64,000 nucleotides of DNA from Citrobacter youngae ATCC 29220. GTDB taxonomy: Bacteria > Pseudomonadota > Gammaproteobacteria > Enterobacterales > Enterobacteriaceae. Below the pieces are notes generated by a model, which saw only the letters and a program-made list of their open reading frames with translations, searched no databases and was not told the origin of the DNA. The stretch spans positions 1,274,734 to 1,338,733 of the forward strand of contig NZ_GG730299.1 in NCBI RefSeq assembly GCF_000155975.1, given 5' to 3'. Positions 29,505 through 38,232 of the stretch are shown piece by piece (within the stretch, counting starts at the first letter, position 1; every line of letters starts with the position of its first letter). The translations under genes and the position numbers were made by a program.

Positions 29505-31013
29505 ATGAAAAAATCGCTGGTAGCTGCGGGTGTGGTGGTTGCGCTGGGTATCGTCTGGACGGGCGGCGCCTGGTACACAGGCAAGAAACTCGAAACGCAT
29601 CTCGCTGAGATGGTGACGCAGGCAAACGATCAGTTGAAACGCTACTCCCCTGAAGCGGGCATTGAACTGAGTTATCAAAACTACCAGCGTGGCGTGTTCA
29701 ATAGCCAACTGCAGTTGGTGGTAAAACCTATCGCCGGGCAGCAAGACTCCTGGCTGAAGCCGGGGCAAAGTATCGTTCTCAACGAAACGGTGGATCACGG
29801 TCCTTTCCCGCTCGCCCAGCTGAAATCGCTGAATCTGATTCCGGCTATGGCCTCCGTGAAAACGACGTTGGTGAATAACGACGTCACCAAACCGCTATTT
29901 GACATTGCCAAAGGCGAAACGCCATTTGTCATTAACTCCCGTATCGGTTACGGCGGAGATACCCGTTCCGATCTCTCCCTCAAACCGCTGAACTACGAGA
30001 ATGGCGATGAAAAAGTCGCCTTCAGCGGCGGGGAATTCCAGTTTACCGCGGACAAAGACGGTAATGCGGTTTCGCTGACAGGCGAAGCGCAAAGCGGTCA
30101 GGTAAATGCGGTCAATGAGTACGACCAGAAGGTACAAATTACCTTTACCAATCTGAAAACAGAAGGTTCAAGCTCGATAGCCAGTTTTGATGAACGCATT
30201 GGCAACCAAAAGTTGTCTCTCGATAAACTGGCGATCTCAGTCGAAGGTAAAGAGCTGGCCGTGCTGGAAGGTATGGGTATCGACGGTAAATCCGATCTGG
30301 TCAACAATGGCAAAACCGTGAACAGCCAGCTGGATTACACCCTGAACAGCCTGAAATTACAGGGACAGGATTTGGGTAGCGGTAAATTAACGCTGAAAGT
30401 CGATCAGATCGACGGCGCAGCGCTGCACCAGTTCAGCCAGCAGTATAGCGCCCAAACCAGGGCGCTGATGTCGCAGGTCGATGTGGTACAAAACCCTGAG
30501 CTGTACCAGCAGAAAGTCACCGAAGCTTTCTTTAATGCGCTGCCGATTCTGATGAAAGGCGAGCCGGTTATCACCATTGCGCCACTGAGCTGGAAAAATG
30601 CAAAAGGTGAGACGGCCTTTAACCTGTCATTGCTGCTGAAAGATCCGACAGCAAACACGGTCGAGCCGCAAACGCTGGCTCAGGAAGTGGATCGCTCCGT
30701 CAAATCGCTGGACGCTAAGCTGACAATCCCTGTCGATATGGCGACGGAGCTCATGACGCAGGTTGGCAAAATTGAAGGCTACCAGCAGGAGCAAGCTGAG
30801 GGCATGGCGAAGCAGCAGGTCGATATTCTGTCCTCACTGGGCCAGACATACCATGTAACCACCAAGGAGAACAACACCATCGGCTCCAGCCTGCAATACG
30901 CCAACGGCCAGGTAACGCTCAACGGGAAGCAGATGCCGCTGGATGAGTTTGTGGGAATGTTCGGCATGCCGACCCTTGAAGAACCGGATGCCCCGGTAGC
31001 CCCACAGCAATAA
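29505..31013 (+). CDS. ydgA: YdgA, DUF945-family membrane-anchored protein
   Basis: 502 residues from MKKSLVAAGVVVALGIVW, the E. coli start and length. One N-terminal membrane helix is followed by a large periplasmic domain of DUF945/YdgA type, with repeated beta-rich segments. The role is unknown; YdgA has been linked to swarming in E. coli. In K-12 it is followed by uidC; here the next gene is malI. Confidence 0.92.
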   Translation: MKKSLVAAGVVVALGIVWTGGAWYTGKKLETHLAEMVTQANDQLKRYSPEAGIELSYQNYQRGVFNSQLQLVVKPIAGQQDSWLKPGQSIVLNETVDHGPFPLAQLKSLNLIPAMASVKTTLVNNDVTKPLFDIAKGETPFVINSRIGYGGDTRSDLSLKPLNYENGDEKVAFSGGEFQFTADKDGNAVSLTGEAQSGQVNAVNEYDQKVQITFTNLKTEGSSSIASFDERIGNQKLSLDKLAISVEGKELAVLEGMGIDGKSDLVNNGKTVNSQLDYTLNSLKLQGQDLGSGKLTLKVDQIDGAALHQFSQQYSAQTRALMSQVDVVQNPELYQQKVTEAFFNALPILMKGEPVITIAPLSWKNAKGETAFNLSLLLKDPTANTVEPQTLAQEVDRSVKSLDAKLTIPVDMATELMTQVGKIEGYQQEQAEGMAKQQVDILSSLGQTYHVTTKENNTIGSSLQYANGQVTLNGKQMPLDEFVGMFGMPTLEEPDAPVAPQQ

Positions 31014-31028
31014 TTCTGTTCTGCACAC

Positions 31029-31059
31029 AGCCCGGGCACCTTGCTTCCCGGGCTTTTTT
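31029..31059. terminator. Terminator between convergent ydgA and malI
   Basis: Stem AGCCCGGG / CCCGGGCT (31029-31036 with 31047-31054) followed by TTTTTT on the plus strand. It sits 15 bases after the ydgA stop and 7 bases beyond the malI stop. Confidence 0.85.
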
Positions 31060-31066
31060 ATCCCGA

Positions 31067-32095
31067 TTACTTTTGCATCACCAGGCGGGCGGAAAGCGTC
31101 AGACTGCGCGACTGGCCTTCGTCGTGTCCTATACGTTGTAGCATACGCTCGGCGAGGGTGTATCCCATCTCACGCGCGGGCGTGCAGGCCCAAATAATGG
31201 GAATATCATCCAGCGCGTTTTCTGCTACATCCGCAAATCCGGCCAATGATATTTGCTGCTCAAAATAACGATCGACGCCAATTTCACCGCTCTGTCGCCC
31301 GGCTCTCATCAGGCCAAACCATGCCCCTACGGCGATGATCTCGTTGTAGCATACCACCGCACTGATTGTTGGATTACGGCGTAACAGCGCCGTCACCTCT
31401 TCTGCGGCCTGCTTCTGGCTGGATGAACACTCCACCACCCAGTCGCTATGAAACGGTAAACCATACTTTAGCAACGTGGCGCAATAGCCGCCGACGCGCT
31501 CTGCCCGGGTCAATGAAGAACTCTGCCCGCCCAGCCATGCAATGCGCTGGTGCCCGTGGCGGATAAGATGTTCCACCAGTAATTGCGCAGCCTGCATGTT
31601 ATCGGGCCGGACGGTGTCGACGTCGTCCATATAGCTGGCGCGCGACGCAAACACCACCGGGATCCCCTTCTCTGCGGCCAGTTGCTGTAGCGTGTCACTG
31701 CTGCCCGCCGCCCCGGCGATCACCACGCCATCAACCCCTTGATTAAGTAACATGGTGAATCGCTGCGCCAGCTGTTCACCATCTTTGCCGCCATGCAGTA
31801 AGAAGACCATGCGTCCCTGCGCTTCTAACGCCTCCGTCAACCCCGCCGTCAGCTCGGCATAAAACGGAGTGGAGAGATCGCGCACAATCAAACCCACCAC
31901 CCCGCTCTGCCCGCCGCGCAGCACCGACGCCTGTCGGTTACGCACGAACCCCAGTTGCTCAATGGCAGCATTCACCCGCTCACCGGTTGCTGATGAAATA
32001 CGTCCTTTGCCACTGAGCACCAATGAGACGGTACTGACCGAAACGCCCGCGGCCAGCGCGACATCATGGATAGTTATTTTTTTGGCTATAGCCAT
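31067..32095 (-). CDS. malI: LacI-family repressor MalI
   Basis: 342 residues from MAIAKKITIHDVALAAGVSVSTVS, which gives the standard LacI helix-turn-helix at the very start; the frame is open 17 codons further upstream. The periplasmic-binding-protein-like effector domain runs from about 60 to the end. MalI represses malXY and its own gene in E. coli; the inducer is unknown. Both MalI operators are seen in the gap to malX. Confidence 0.96.
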   Translation of the reverse strand: MAIAKKITIHDVALAAGVSVSTVSLVLSGKGRISSATGERVNAAIEQLGFVRNRQASVLRGGQSGVVGLIVRDLSTPFYAELTAGLTEALEAQGRMVFLLHGGKDGEQLAQRFTMLLNQGVDGVVIAGAAGSSDTLQQLAAEKGIPVVFASRASYMDDVDTVRPDNMQAAQLLVEHLIRHGHQRIAWLGGQSSSLTRAERVGGYCATLLKYGLPFHSDWVVECSSSQKQAAEEVTALLRRNPTISAVVCYNEIIAVGAWFGLMRAGRQSGEIGVDRYFEQQISLAGFADVAENALDDIPIIWACTPAREMGYTLAERMLQRIGHDEGQSRSLTLSARLVMQK

Positions 32096-32124
32096 AAAAA
32101 CAGAAAACTCCCGATAACGTGACG

Positions 32125-32140
32125 GATAAAACGTTTTATC
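32125..32140. promoter_or_regulatory. MalI operator, malI side
   Basis: GATAAAACGTTTTATC is a perfect 16-base palindrome, identical to the E. coli MalI site as I recall it. It lies 29 bases upstream of the malI start. Confidence 0.9.
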
Positions 32141-32178
32141 AATCACTTATATTTATACCCTCTATTATCATTCGATAA

Positions 32179-32194
32179 TGTGATTTATACCGCA
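32179..32194 (+). promoter_or_regulatory. Candidate CRP site between the MalI operators
   Basis: TGTGA-TTTATA-CCGCA keeps the left half of the CRP site and loses two bases of the right half. CRP activates malX in E. coli from a site at this relative position, upstream of the malX-side operator. Confidence 0.4.
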
Positions 32195-32203
32195 CTAAAA
32201 TTA

Positions 32204-32219
32204 GGTAAAACGTTTTATC
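32204..32219. promoter_or_regulatory. MalI operator, malX side
   Basis: GGTAAAACGTTTTATC differs from the malI-side operator by one base. It lies 44 bases upstream of the malX start, where it would overlap the promoter. Confidence 0.87.
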
Positions 32220-32263
32220 TTCTCGCCATCATTAGTCAGCCAGCTATTACAAGGAGTCGTTTA

Positions 32264-33856
32264 ATGACGACGAGAACCCTACCCAAAATAACGTTATGGG
32301 AATTTTTCCAGCAGTTGGGCAAAACCTTTATGTTGCCCGTGGCTCTGCTCTCATTTTGCGGGATCATGTTAGGGATCGGCAGCTCGTTAAGCAGCCACGA
32401 TGTCTTAACGTTAATCCCGGCATTAGGAAATCCGGTACTGCAGGCCATTTTTACCTGGATGAGCAAAGTTGGCTCATTTGCGTTTAGCTTCCTGCCCGTG
32501 ATGTTCTGTATTGCGATTCCTCTCGGCCTGGCGCGCGAGAACAAGGGCGTGGCGGCGTTTGCCGGGTTTGTCGGTTATGCGGTCATGAACCTTGCCGTCA
32601 ACTTCTGGTTAACCGCGAAAGGCATCTTACCCACCACTGATGCGGCTGTCCTGAAAGCCAACAACGTGCAAAATATTCTGGGGATCCAGTCGATCGATAC
32701 CGGGATCCTCGGCGCGGTCATCGCCGGGATCATCGTCTGGATGCTGCATGAACGTTTCCACAACATTCGTTTGCCGGATGCCCTGGCCTTCTTCGGCGGC
32801 ACTCGCTTCGTCCCTATCATCTCCTCGGTAATCATGGGGCTGGTTGGTCTGGTCATTCCCCTGATTTGGCCGGTTTTCGCCATGGGCATTACCGGGCTCG
32901 GCCACATCATCAACAGCGCAGGTGAATTTGGCCCAATGCTGTTTGGTACCGGCGAGCGTCTGCTGCTGCCTTTTGGCCTGCATCATATTCTGGTGGCATT
33001 GATTCGCTTCACCGAAGCCGGCGGCACGCAGGAAGTCTGCGGTCATAGCGTGAGCGGCGCGCTGACTATTTTCCAGGCCCAGCTGAGCTGCCCGACAACG
33101 CAAGGCTTCTCTGAAAGCGCAACCCGCTTCCTGTCCCAGGGTAAAATGCCGGCATTCCTCGGCGGTCTGCCGGGCGCTGCGTTAGCGATGTATCACTGCG
33201 CTCGCCCTGAGAATCGTCATAAAATTAAAGGGTTATTAATTTCCGGTCTGATTGCCTGCGTGATCGGCGGTACGACCGAACCTCTTGAGTTCTTGTTCCT
33301 GTTCGTGGCCCCGGTACTGTATGTGATCCACGCTCTGCTTACCGGCCTCGGTTTCACCGTGATGGCAGTGCTTGGCGTCACCATCGGTAACACTGACGGC
33401 AACCTGATCGATTTCGTGGTGTTCGGCATTCTGCATGGATTATCGACTAAGTGGTACCTGGTCCCTGTCGTTGCGGCTATCTGGTTCGCGGTGTATTACG
33501 CGATCTTCCGCTTCGCTATCACGCGCTTCAATCTGAAGACGCCAGGCCGGGAAGTTGAAGTTGCCAGCACTATCGAAAAAGTGATGGCCGGAGCGCCGGG
33601 TAAGTCCGGTTACAACGTGCCCGCTATTCTGGCGGCGCTGGGCGGTGCGGAAAACATTGTCAGCCTCGATAACTGCATCACCCGTCTGCGCTTGTCGGTG
33701 AAAGATATGTCGCTTGTTAACGTACAAGCTCTGAAGGACAATCGTGCCATTGGCGTAGTACAACTCAATCAGCATAACCTTCAGGTAGTTATTGGTCCGC
33801 AGGTTCAGTCAGTGAAAGACGAAATCGCGGTTCTGATGAACACCGTACAGGCTTAA
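32264..33856 (+). CDS. malX: PTS system EIICB component MalX
   Basis: 530 residues from an ATG with AAGGAG 10 bases ahead, the E. coli length. An EIIC membrane domain (about ten segments) is followed by an EIIB domain with the phosphorylated cysteine in DNCITRLRLSVKD. It imports glucose or maltose by facilitated transport in tests; the true substrate is unknown. It forms an operon with malY and is repressed by MalI. Confidence 0.96.
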   Translation: MTTRTLPKITLWEFFQQLGKTFMLPVALLSFCGIMLGIGSSLSSHDVLTLIPALGNPVLQAIFTWMSKVGSFAFSFLPVMFCIAIPLGLARENKGVAAFAGFVGYAVMNLAVNFWLTAKGILPTTDAAVLKANNVQNILGIQSIDTGILGAVIAGIIVWMLHERFHNIRLPDALAFFGGTRFVPIISSVIMGLVGLVIPLIWPVFAMGITGLGHIINSAGEFGPMLFGTGERLLLPFGLHHILVALIRFTEAGGTQEVCGHSVSGALTIFQAQLSCPTTQGFSESATRFLSQGKMPAFLGGLPGAALAMYHCARPENRHKIKGLLISGLIACVIGGTTEPLEFLFLFVAPVLYVIHALLTGLGFTVMAVLGVTIGNTDGNLIDFVVFGILHGLSTKWYLVPVVAAIWFAVYYAIFRFAITRFNLKTPGREVEVASTIEKVMAGAPGKSGYNVPAILAALGGAENIVSLDNCITRLRLSVKDMSLVNVQALKDNRAIGVVQLNQHNLQVVIGPQVQSVKDEIAVLMNTVQA

Positions 33857-33866
33857 GGACAACAAT

Positions 33867-35039
33867 ATGTTTGATTTTTCAAAGGTTGTGGACAGACACG
33901 GCACCTGGTGTACCCAATGGGATTACGTCGCCGACCGTTTTGGCTCAGCCGACCTGCTACCGTTCACCATCTCTGATATGGATTTTGCCACTGCACCCTG
34001 CATCCTGGAGGCGCTGACCCAGCGCCTGTCGCATGGCGTGTTGGGCTACAGCCGTTGGAAAAATGATGAGTTCCTGGCGGCGATTCAGCATTGGTTTCTT
34101 ACGCGTCACAATACAAAAATTGAACCTCAGTCGCTGGTATATGGCCCCTCAGTCATTTATATGGTGTCAGAGCTGATTCGCCAGTGGTCTTCCGCGGGTG
34201 ATGCGGTGGTGATCCACACTCCGGCTTACGACGCGTTTTACAAAGCTATCGAGGGTAATCAGCGCGTGGCGCGCGCTGTCGAACTGGAAAAACGCGCTGA
34301 CGGTTGGTACTGCGACATGGCGGTGCTGGAAAAAGTCCTGTCTCAACCTGAAAGCAAAATTCTTCTGCTCTGTAGCCCGCAAAACCCAACGGGTAAAGTC
34401 TGGACGCACAACGAACTGGAAACCATGGCGGAGCTGTGTCAGCGCCATGGCGTAAAGGTCATCTCCGATGAGATCCATATGGATATGGTATGGGGGGACC
34501 ACCCGCATATCCCGTGGAGCAATGTTGCGCGTGACAGCTGGGCGCTGCTCACTTCCGGTTCAAAAAGCTTTAATATTCCGGCGCTGACCGGAGCTTACGG
34601 GATTATTGAAGATGCACAAAGCCGCAACGATTATCTCAGCGCGTTAAAAGGCCGGGATGGTCTTTCCTCGCCTGCGGTGCTGGCGCTTACCGCGCATATT
34701 GCAGCCTATCAGCAGGGCGCAAACTGGCTTGATGCGCTGCGGGAGTATCTTACCAGCAATCTGCATTACGTCGCCCGCGAGCTTAATGCCGCATTCCCCG
34801 AATTAAACTGGCAGGTTCCGCAATCAACCTATCTGGCGTGGATTGACCTGCGTCCGCTCAACATTGATGACCACACGTTGCAGGAAGCGCTCATCCACCA
34901 GCAGAAAATAGCCATCATGCCGGGATACACCTACGGAGAAGAAGGACGCGGTTTTGTGCGTCTGAATGCTGGATGCCCGCGATCCAAGCTTGAAAAAGGC
35001 GTTCAGGGATTGATTAACGCCATCCGCACAATACGTTAA
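33867..35039 (+). CDS. malY: MalY, PLP-dependent cystathionine beta-lyase
   Basis: 390 residues. It is a fold-type I aminotransferase with the PLP lysine in SGSKSFNIPALTGAY and the aspartate in VISDEIHMDMV. MalY cleaves cystathionine and, separately, binds and holds down the maltose regulator MalT. It starts 10 bases after malX. Two hairpins lie past its end. Confidence 0.96.
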   Translation: MFDFSKVVDRHGTWCTQWDYVADRFGSADLLPFTISDMDFATAPCILEALTQRLSHGVLGYSRWKNDEFLAAIQHWFLTRHNTKIEPQSLVYGPSVIYMVSELIRQWSSAGDAVVIHTPAYDAFYKAIEGNQRVARAVELEKRADGWYCDMAVLEKVLSQPESKILLLCSPQNPTGKVWTHNELETMAELCQRHGVKVISDEIHMDMVWGDHPHIPWSNVARDSWALLTSGSKSFNIPALTGAYGIIEDAQSRNDYLSALKGRDGLSSPAVLALTAHIAAYQQGANWLDALREYLTSNLHYVARELNAAFPELNWQVPQSTYLAWIDLRPLNIDDHTLQEALIHQQKIAIMPGYTYGEEGRGFVRLNAGCPRSKLEKGVQGLINAIRTIR

Positions 35040-35045
35040 ATCGGC

Positions 35046-35072
35046 TTGCGCAATGAAAACCTCATTGCGCAA
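35046..35072. terminator. Perfect hairpin after malY
   Basis: An 11-base perfect stem TTGCGCAATGA / TCATTGCGCAA with a 5-base loop starts 6 bases after the malY stop. No T tract follows, so it may stabilise the message rather than end it. Confidence 0.5.
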
Positions 35073-35124
35073 CTTATCTGCCTGACACCAGCAAAAATGA
35101 GTCGCGTAGAGCAAAATGAATATC

Positions 35125-35148
35125 ATGACATTTAATAATGTCATTTTA
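35125..35148 (+). terminator. Second hairpin after malY
   Basis: An 8-base stem ATGACATT / AATGTCAT with a 4-base loop is followed by TTTTATG. It is AT-rich and so a modest terminator. Confidence 0.45.
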
Positions 35149-35467
35149 TGCCAGAGTGGCTCGCTTCGATTTTATTGTAATCTATTTATAATTTAACAAA
35201 ATTTACAAGAATAATCCTGATGGAACAATTATATTTTTATTCTTTCTAAATGTCAGGCGGTTACGGTAATTTATTAATCAACTGTCATCTATAATAAGCG
35301 AGGCGGTATTTCCCGCAATCCATTGAAAATTATCGACACGGACTAATTCGCATATCAACATTAAATTTGACTTAATACGAATAACCGCTAACTTTAAGCC
35401 TTGAACAACGACGGATACGAAATTATTTTTTGTATCTGACTGACATAACCGATATATGAGGTGATAT
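35149..35467 (+). promoter_or_regulatory. AT-rich control region upstream of yciGFE
   Basis: This 319-base stretch is visibly richer in A and T than its neighbours (runs such as TTTATTGTAATCTATTTATAATTTAAC) and holds no gene. CTATAATAAG at 35287-35296 is a good -10 element. In E. coli and Salmonella the yciGFE operon depends on RpoS and is silenced by H-NS, which fits AT-rich curved DNA. Binding itself is an inference. Confidence 0.5.
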
Positions 35468-35653
35468 ATGGCAGAGCATCGTGGTGGTTCCGGTAATTTC
35501 GCAGAAGATCGGGAAAAAGCATCTGAAGCGGGCCGTAAAGGCGGTCAACATAGCGGCGGCAACTTCAAAAACGATCCGCAACGCGCATCTGAAGCCGGTA
35601 AAAAAGGTGGACAAAGCAGCCACGGCGGTGGCCGTAAGTCTGACAACTCCTGA
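35468..35653 (+). CDS. yciG: YciG, KGG-repeat stress protein
   Basis: 61 residues opening MAEHRGGSGNFAEDREKASE. Two copies of the (K/R)ASEAG(R/K)KGGQ motif define the con-10/KGG family of small hydrophilic stress proteins. E. coli YciG is 59 residues and nearly the same; it is RpoS-dependent and linked to swarming. It is the first gene of yciGFE here. In K-12 this operon lies near trp, not beside add. Confidence 0.93.
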   Translation: MAEHRGGSGNFAEDREKASEAGRKGGQHSGGNFKNDPQRASEAGKKGGQSSHGGGRKSDNS

Positions 35654-35745
35654 TAGTTAGCGTTACTTTCATCTTTTAATTAAAAGAGTGTCCTGCGGGT
35701 CTGTACAGGGCTCGCAGTTATTTTTAACCTCTACAGGATATTAAT

Positions 35746-36243
35746 ATGCATATGAAAAGCATTGAAGACGTATTTATTCACCTTCTTTCAGATACCTATA
35801 GCGCCGAAAAGCAATTAACGCGTGGACTGGCCAAACTTGCCAGAGCGGCATCAAATGAAAAACTCAGCACAGCTTTTAATGCTCACCTGGAAGAAACCCA
35901 GGGGCAAATTGAACGCATTGACCAAATCGTTGAGCAAGAAGCGGGAATTAAGATTAAACGCATCAAATGTGTGGCAATGGAAGGCTTAATTGAAGAGGCC
36001 AATGAGGTTATTGAAAGCACGGAGAAAAATGAAGTGCGGGATGCGGCATTAATCGCCGCCGCACAGAAAGTGGAGCATTATGAAATTGCCAGTTACGGCA
36101 CACTGGTAACGCTGGCAGAGCAACTTGGATATAAAAAAGCCGTAAAACTCCTCGCAGAAACGCTTGAAGAAGAGAAACAAACCGATCTGAAATTAACCGA
36201 TCTTGCGGTGGGTAATATTAATAAAAACGCTGAAAAACGATAA
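35746..36243 (+). CDS. yciF: YciF, DUF892 ferritin-like protein
   Basis: 165 residues; the frame begins MHMKSIEDVF and the second Met is a possible start. It is a four-helix bundle of the DUF892 family with a rubrerythrin-like set of Glu and His (SAEKQL, HLEETQGQ, KVEHYEIASYG, EEEKQTD) suited to a di-iron centre. It closely matches E. coli YciF. It is stress- and bile-responsive in Salmonella. The role is unproven; protection from oxidants or metal is likely. Confidence 0.93.
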   Translation: MHMKSIEDVFIHLLSDTYSAEKQLTRGLAKLARAASNEKLSTAFNAHLEETQGQIERIDQIVEQEAGIKIKRIKCVAMEGLIEEANEVIESTEKNEVRDAALIAAAQKVEHYEIASYGTLVTLAEQLGYKKAVKLLAETLEEEKQTDLKLTDLAVGNINKNAEKR

Positions 36244-36267
36244 CCTTACTGACACGAGGAAATTACG

Positions 36268-36774
36268 ATGAATCACATGCAACATTACCATGACTGGCTA
36301 CGCGATGCGCACGCAATGGAAAAGCAAGCGGAGTCAATGCTGGAATCGATGGCGAGTCGTATCGATAATTATCCTGATGTACGTGCCAGAATTGAGCAAC
36401 ATATTAACGAGACAAAACGGCAAATTACCCTGCTGGAAGAGATCCTCGAACGGAATGATATCTCGCGCTCTGTATTAAAAGACTCGATGAGTAAAATGGC
36501 GGCTTTTGGCCAGTCGATTGGCGGCATGTTTCCTTCTGACGAAATTGTAAAAGGCGCAATTAGCGGCTATGTATTCGAGCAATTTGAAATAGCCTGCTAC
36601 ACATCGCTTTTGGCCGCCGCTAAAAAGGTCGGTGATACCGCCTCCATCCCCGCCATTGAAACGATTCTGGCAGAGGAACGGGAGATGGCCGACTGGCTGA
36701 TGAAACATCTTCCGCAAACCACAGAACAATTTCTCTTACGATCTGACGCTGACGGCGTTGTCGCAAAAAAATAA
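36268..36774 (+). CDS. yciE: YciE, DUF892 ferritin-like protein
   Basis: 168 residues, equal to E. coli YciE. It has the same four-helix fold as YciF but a distinct sequence; likely metal ligands are in HAMEKQ, HINETKRQ, FEQFEIACY and AEEREMAD. It starts 24 bases after yciF. The Salmonella version of this operon continues with catalase katN; here a terminator follows and then cytochrome bd genes. Confidence 0.93.
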   Translation: MNHMQHYHDWLRDAHAMEKQAESMLESMASRIDNYPDVRARIEQHINETKRQITLLEEILERNDISRSVLKDSMSKMAAFGQSIGGMFPSDEIVKGAISGYVFEQFEIACYTSLLAAAKKVGDTASIPAIETILAEEREMADWLMKHLPQTTEQFLLRSDADGVVAKK

Positions 36775-36783
36775 TCTCATTAC

Positions 36784-36808
36784 GCTCTGCTTCATGCAGA
36801 GCTTTTTT
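36784..36808 (+). terminator. Strong intrinsic terminator between yciE and the cytochrome bd operon
   Basis: A perfect 7-base stem GCTCTGC / GCAGAGC with a 5-base loop is followed directly by TTTTTT. Only 17 bases separate it from the GTG start of the oxidase gene, so no promoter fits between them. Confidence 0.88.
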
Positions 36809-36825
36809 CGGATGGGGTCTGTACC

Positions 36826-38232
36826 GTGCCTGAATTTGACGCTTTTTATTTAGCCCGTTTTCAGTTCGCCTTCACTGTCTCTTTCCATATTCTTTTTCCG
36901 GCTATTACGATTGGACTGGCGAGTTATCTGGTGGTGCTGGAGGGGATGTGGCTACGCACGCGAAACAATCTCTGGCGCTCACTCTATAATTTCTGGCTGC
37001 AAATCTTCGCCGTCAATTTTGGTATGGGCGTCGTATCAGGTCTGGTAATGGCCTATCAGTTTGGTACCAACTGGAGCGGATTTTCGCAATTTGCCGGTAG
37101 TATTACCGGGCCACTACTGCTTTATGAGGTACTCACCGCCTTTTTCCTCGAAGCGGGTTTTCTTGGCGTGATGTTATTCGGCTGGAATAAAGTCTCTCCG
37201 GCGCTGCATTTCTTCACCACCTGCATGGTGGCGCTGGGCACGTTGCTATCCACCTTCTGGATCCTGGCATCCAACAGTTGGATGCAAACACCTCAAGGTT
37301 TTAGCCTCGAAAATGGGCATGTCATCCCACAGGATTGGCTGGCTATCGTATTTAACCCCTCATTTCCGTATCGCTTATTGCATATGTCTATTGCCGCTTT
37401 TCTGAGTAGCGCGATGTTCGTTGGCGCATCTGCCGCCTGGCATTTACTCCGGGGTAACGATACCCCTGCCATTCGTAAAATGTTTTCGATGGCGTTGTGG
37501 ATGGCTCTGATTGTCGCCCCTATTCAGGCCGTTGTTGGAGATATGCACGGCCTCAATACCCTTGAGCATCAGCCTGCAAAAATAGCGGCCATTGAGGGTC
37601 ACTGGGAAAATAGTCCAGGAGAGGCAACGCCGTTGACGCTGTTTGGCATGCCTGACATGGAGGAAGAGCGCACCAAATACGCTCTGGCGATCCCTGCGCT
37701 GGGCAGTCTGATTCTGACCCATAGCCTGGACAAGCAGGTTCCAGCGCTGAAGGATTTTCCCAAGGAAGATCGCCCCAACTCCGCAATTGTATTTTGGTCG
37801 TTTCGCATCATGGTTGGCATGGGCGTGTTGATGATCGCCCTGGGTATCTGCAGTGTCTGGTTACGTTGGCGCAAGCGCCTGTACCATTCCCGCCCATTCC
37901 AGTGGTTTGCGCTTTTGATGGGGCCTGCCGGACTATTGGCCTTACTGGCCGGCTGGGTGACCACGGAAGTTGGCCGCCAGCCCTGGATCGTATACGGCTT
38001 TTTGCGCACGAGGGATGCTGTTTCATTGCACAGCACAACGCAAATAGTCATCAGTTTGCTGGTATTTATCGTCGTTTATTGCACCGTCTTTGGCGTGGGT
38101 TACCACTACATATTCAGGCTGATTAAAAAAGGGCCTCAGCCGGTCAGTGAACTGACCTCACAAACCGATGGCACCCCTGCGCGTCCGCTTTCTGCCGCAG
38201 AGCCGGTAACGGACGAAGAGGAGAAAATCTAA
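36826..38232 (+). CDS. cyxA: Cytochrome bd-type quinol oxidase subunit I, short form
   Basis: 468 residues starting with GTG preceded by GGATGGGG. It has about nine membrane helices, His21 near the N-terminus (haem ligand region FTVSFH), the family signature GRQPW (in TTEVGRQPWIVYG), and a conserved Met further along. It is well short of CydA or AppC (over 510 residues) because the quinol-binding loop is short, the CioA type. Salmonella CyxA is the nearest named relative by size. It reduces oxygen to water with quinol in the inner membrane. It overlaps cyxB by one base. Confidence 0.88.
   Translation: MPEFDAFYLARFQFAFTVSFHILFPAITIGLASYLVVLEGMWLRTRNNLWRSLYNFWLQIFAVNFGMGVVSGLVMAYQFGTNWSGFSQFAGSITGPLLLYEVLTAFFLEAGFLGVMLFGWNKVSPALHFFTTCMVALGTLLSTFWILASNSWMQTPQGFSLENGHVIPQDWLAIVFNPSFPYRLLHMSIAAFLSSAMFVGASAAWHLLRGNDTPAIRKMFSMALWMALIVAPIQAVVGDMHGLNTLEHQPAKIAAIEGHWENSPGEATPLTLFGMPDMEEERTKYALAIPALGSLILTHSLDKQVPALKDFPKEDRPNSAIVFWSFRIMVGMGVLMIALGICSVWLRWRKRLYHSRPFQWFALLMGPAGLLALLAGWVTTEVGRQPWIVYGFLRTRDAVSLHSTTQIVISLLVFIVVYCTVFGVGYHYIFRLIKKGPQPVSELTSQTDGTPARPLSAAEPVTDEEEKI

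Noticed and set aside
35673-35686. Palindrome CTTTTAATTAAAAG between yciG and yciF
   Set aside because: It has no loop and no T tract, so it is probably AT-rich sequence by chance rather than a terminator.
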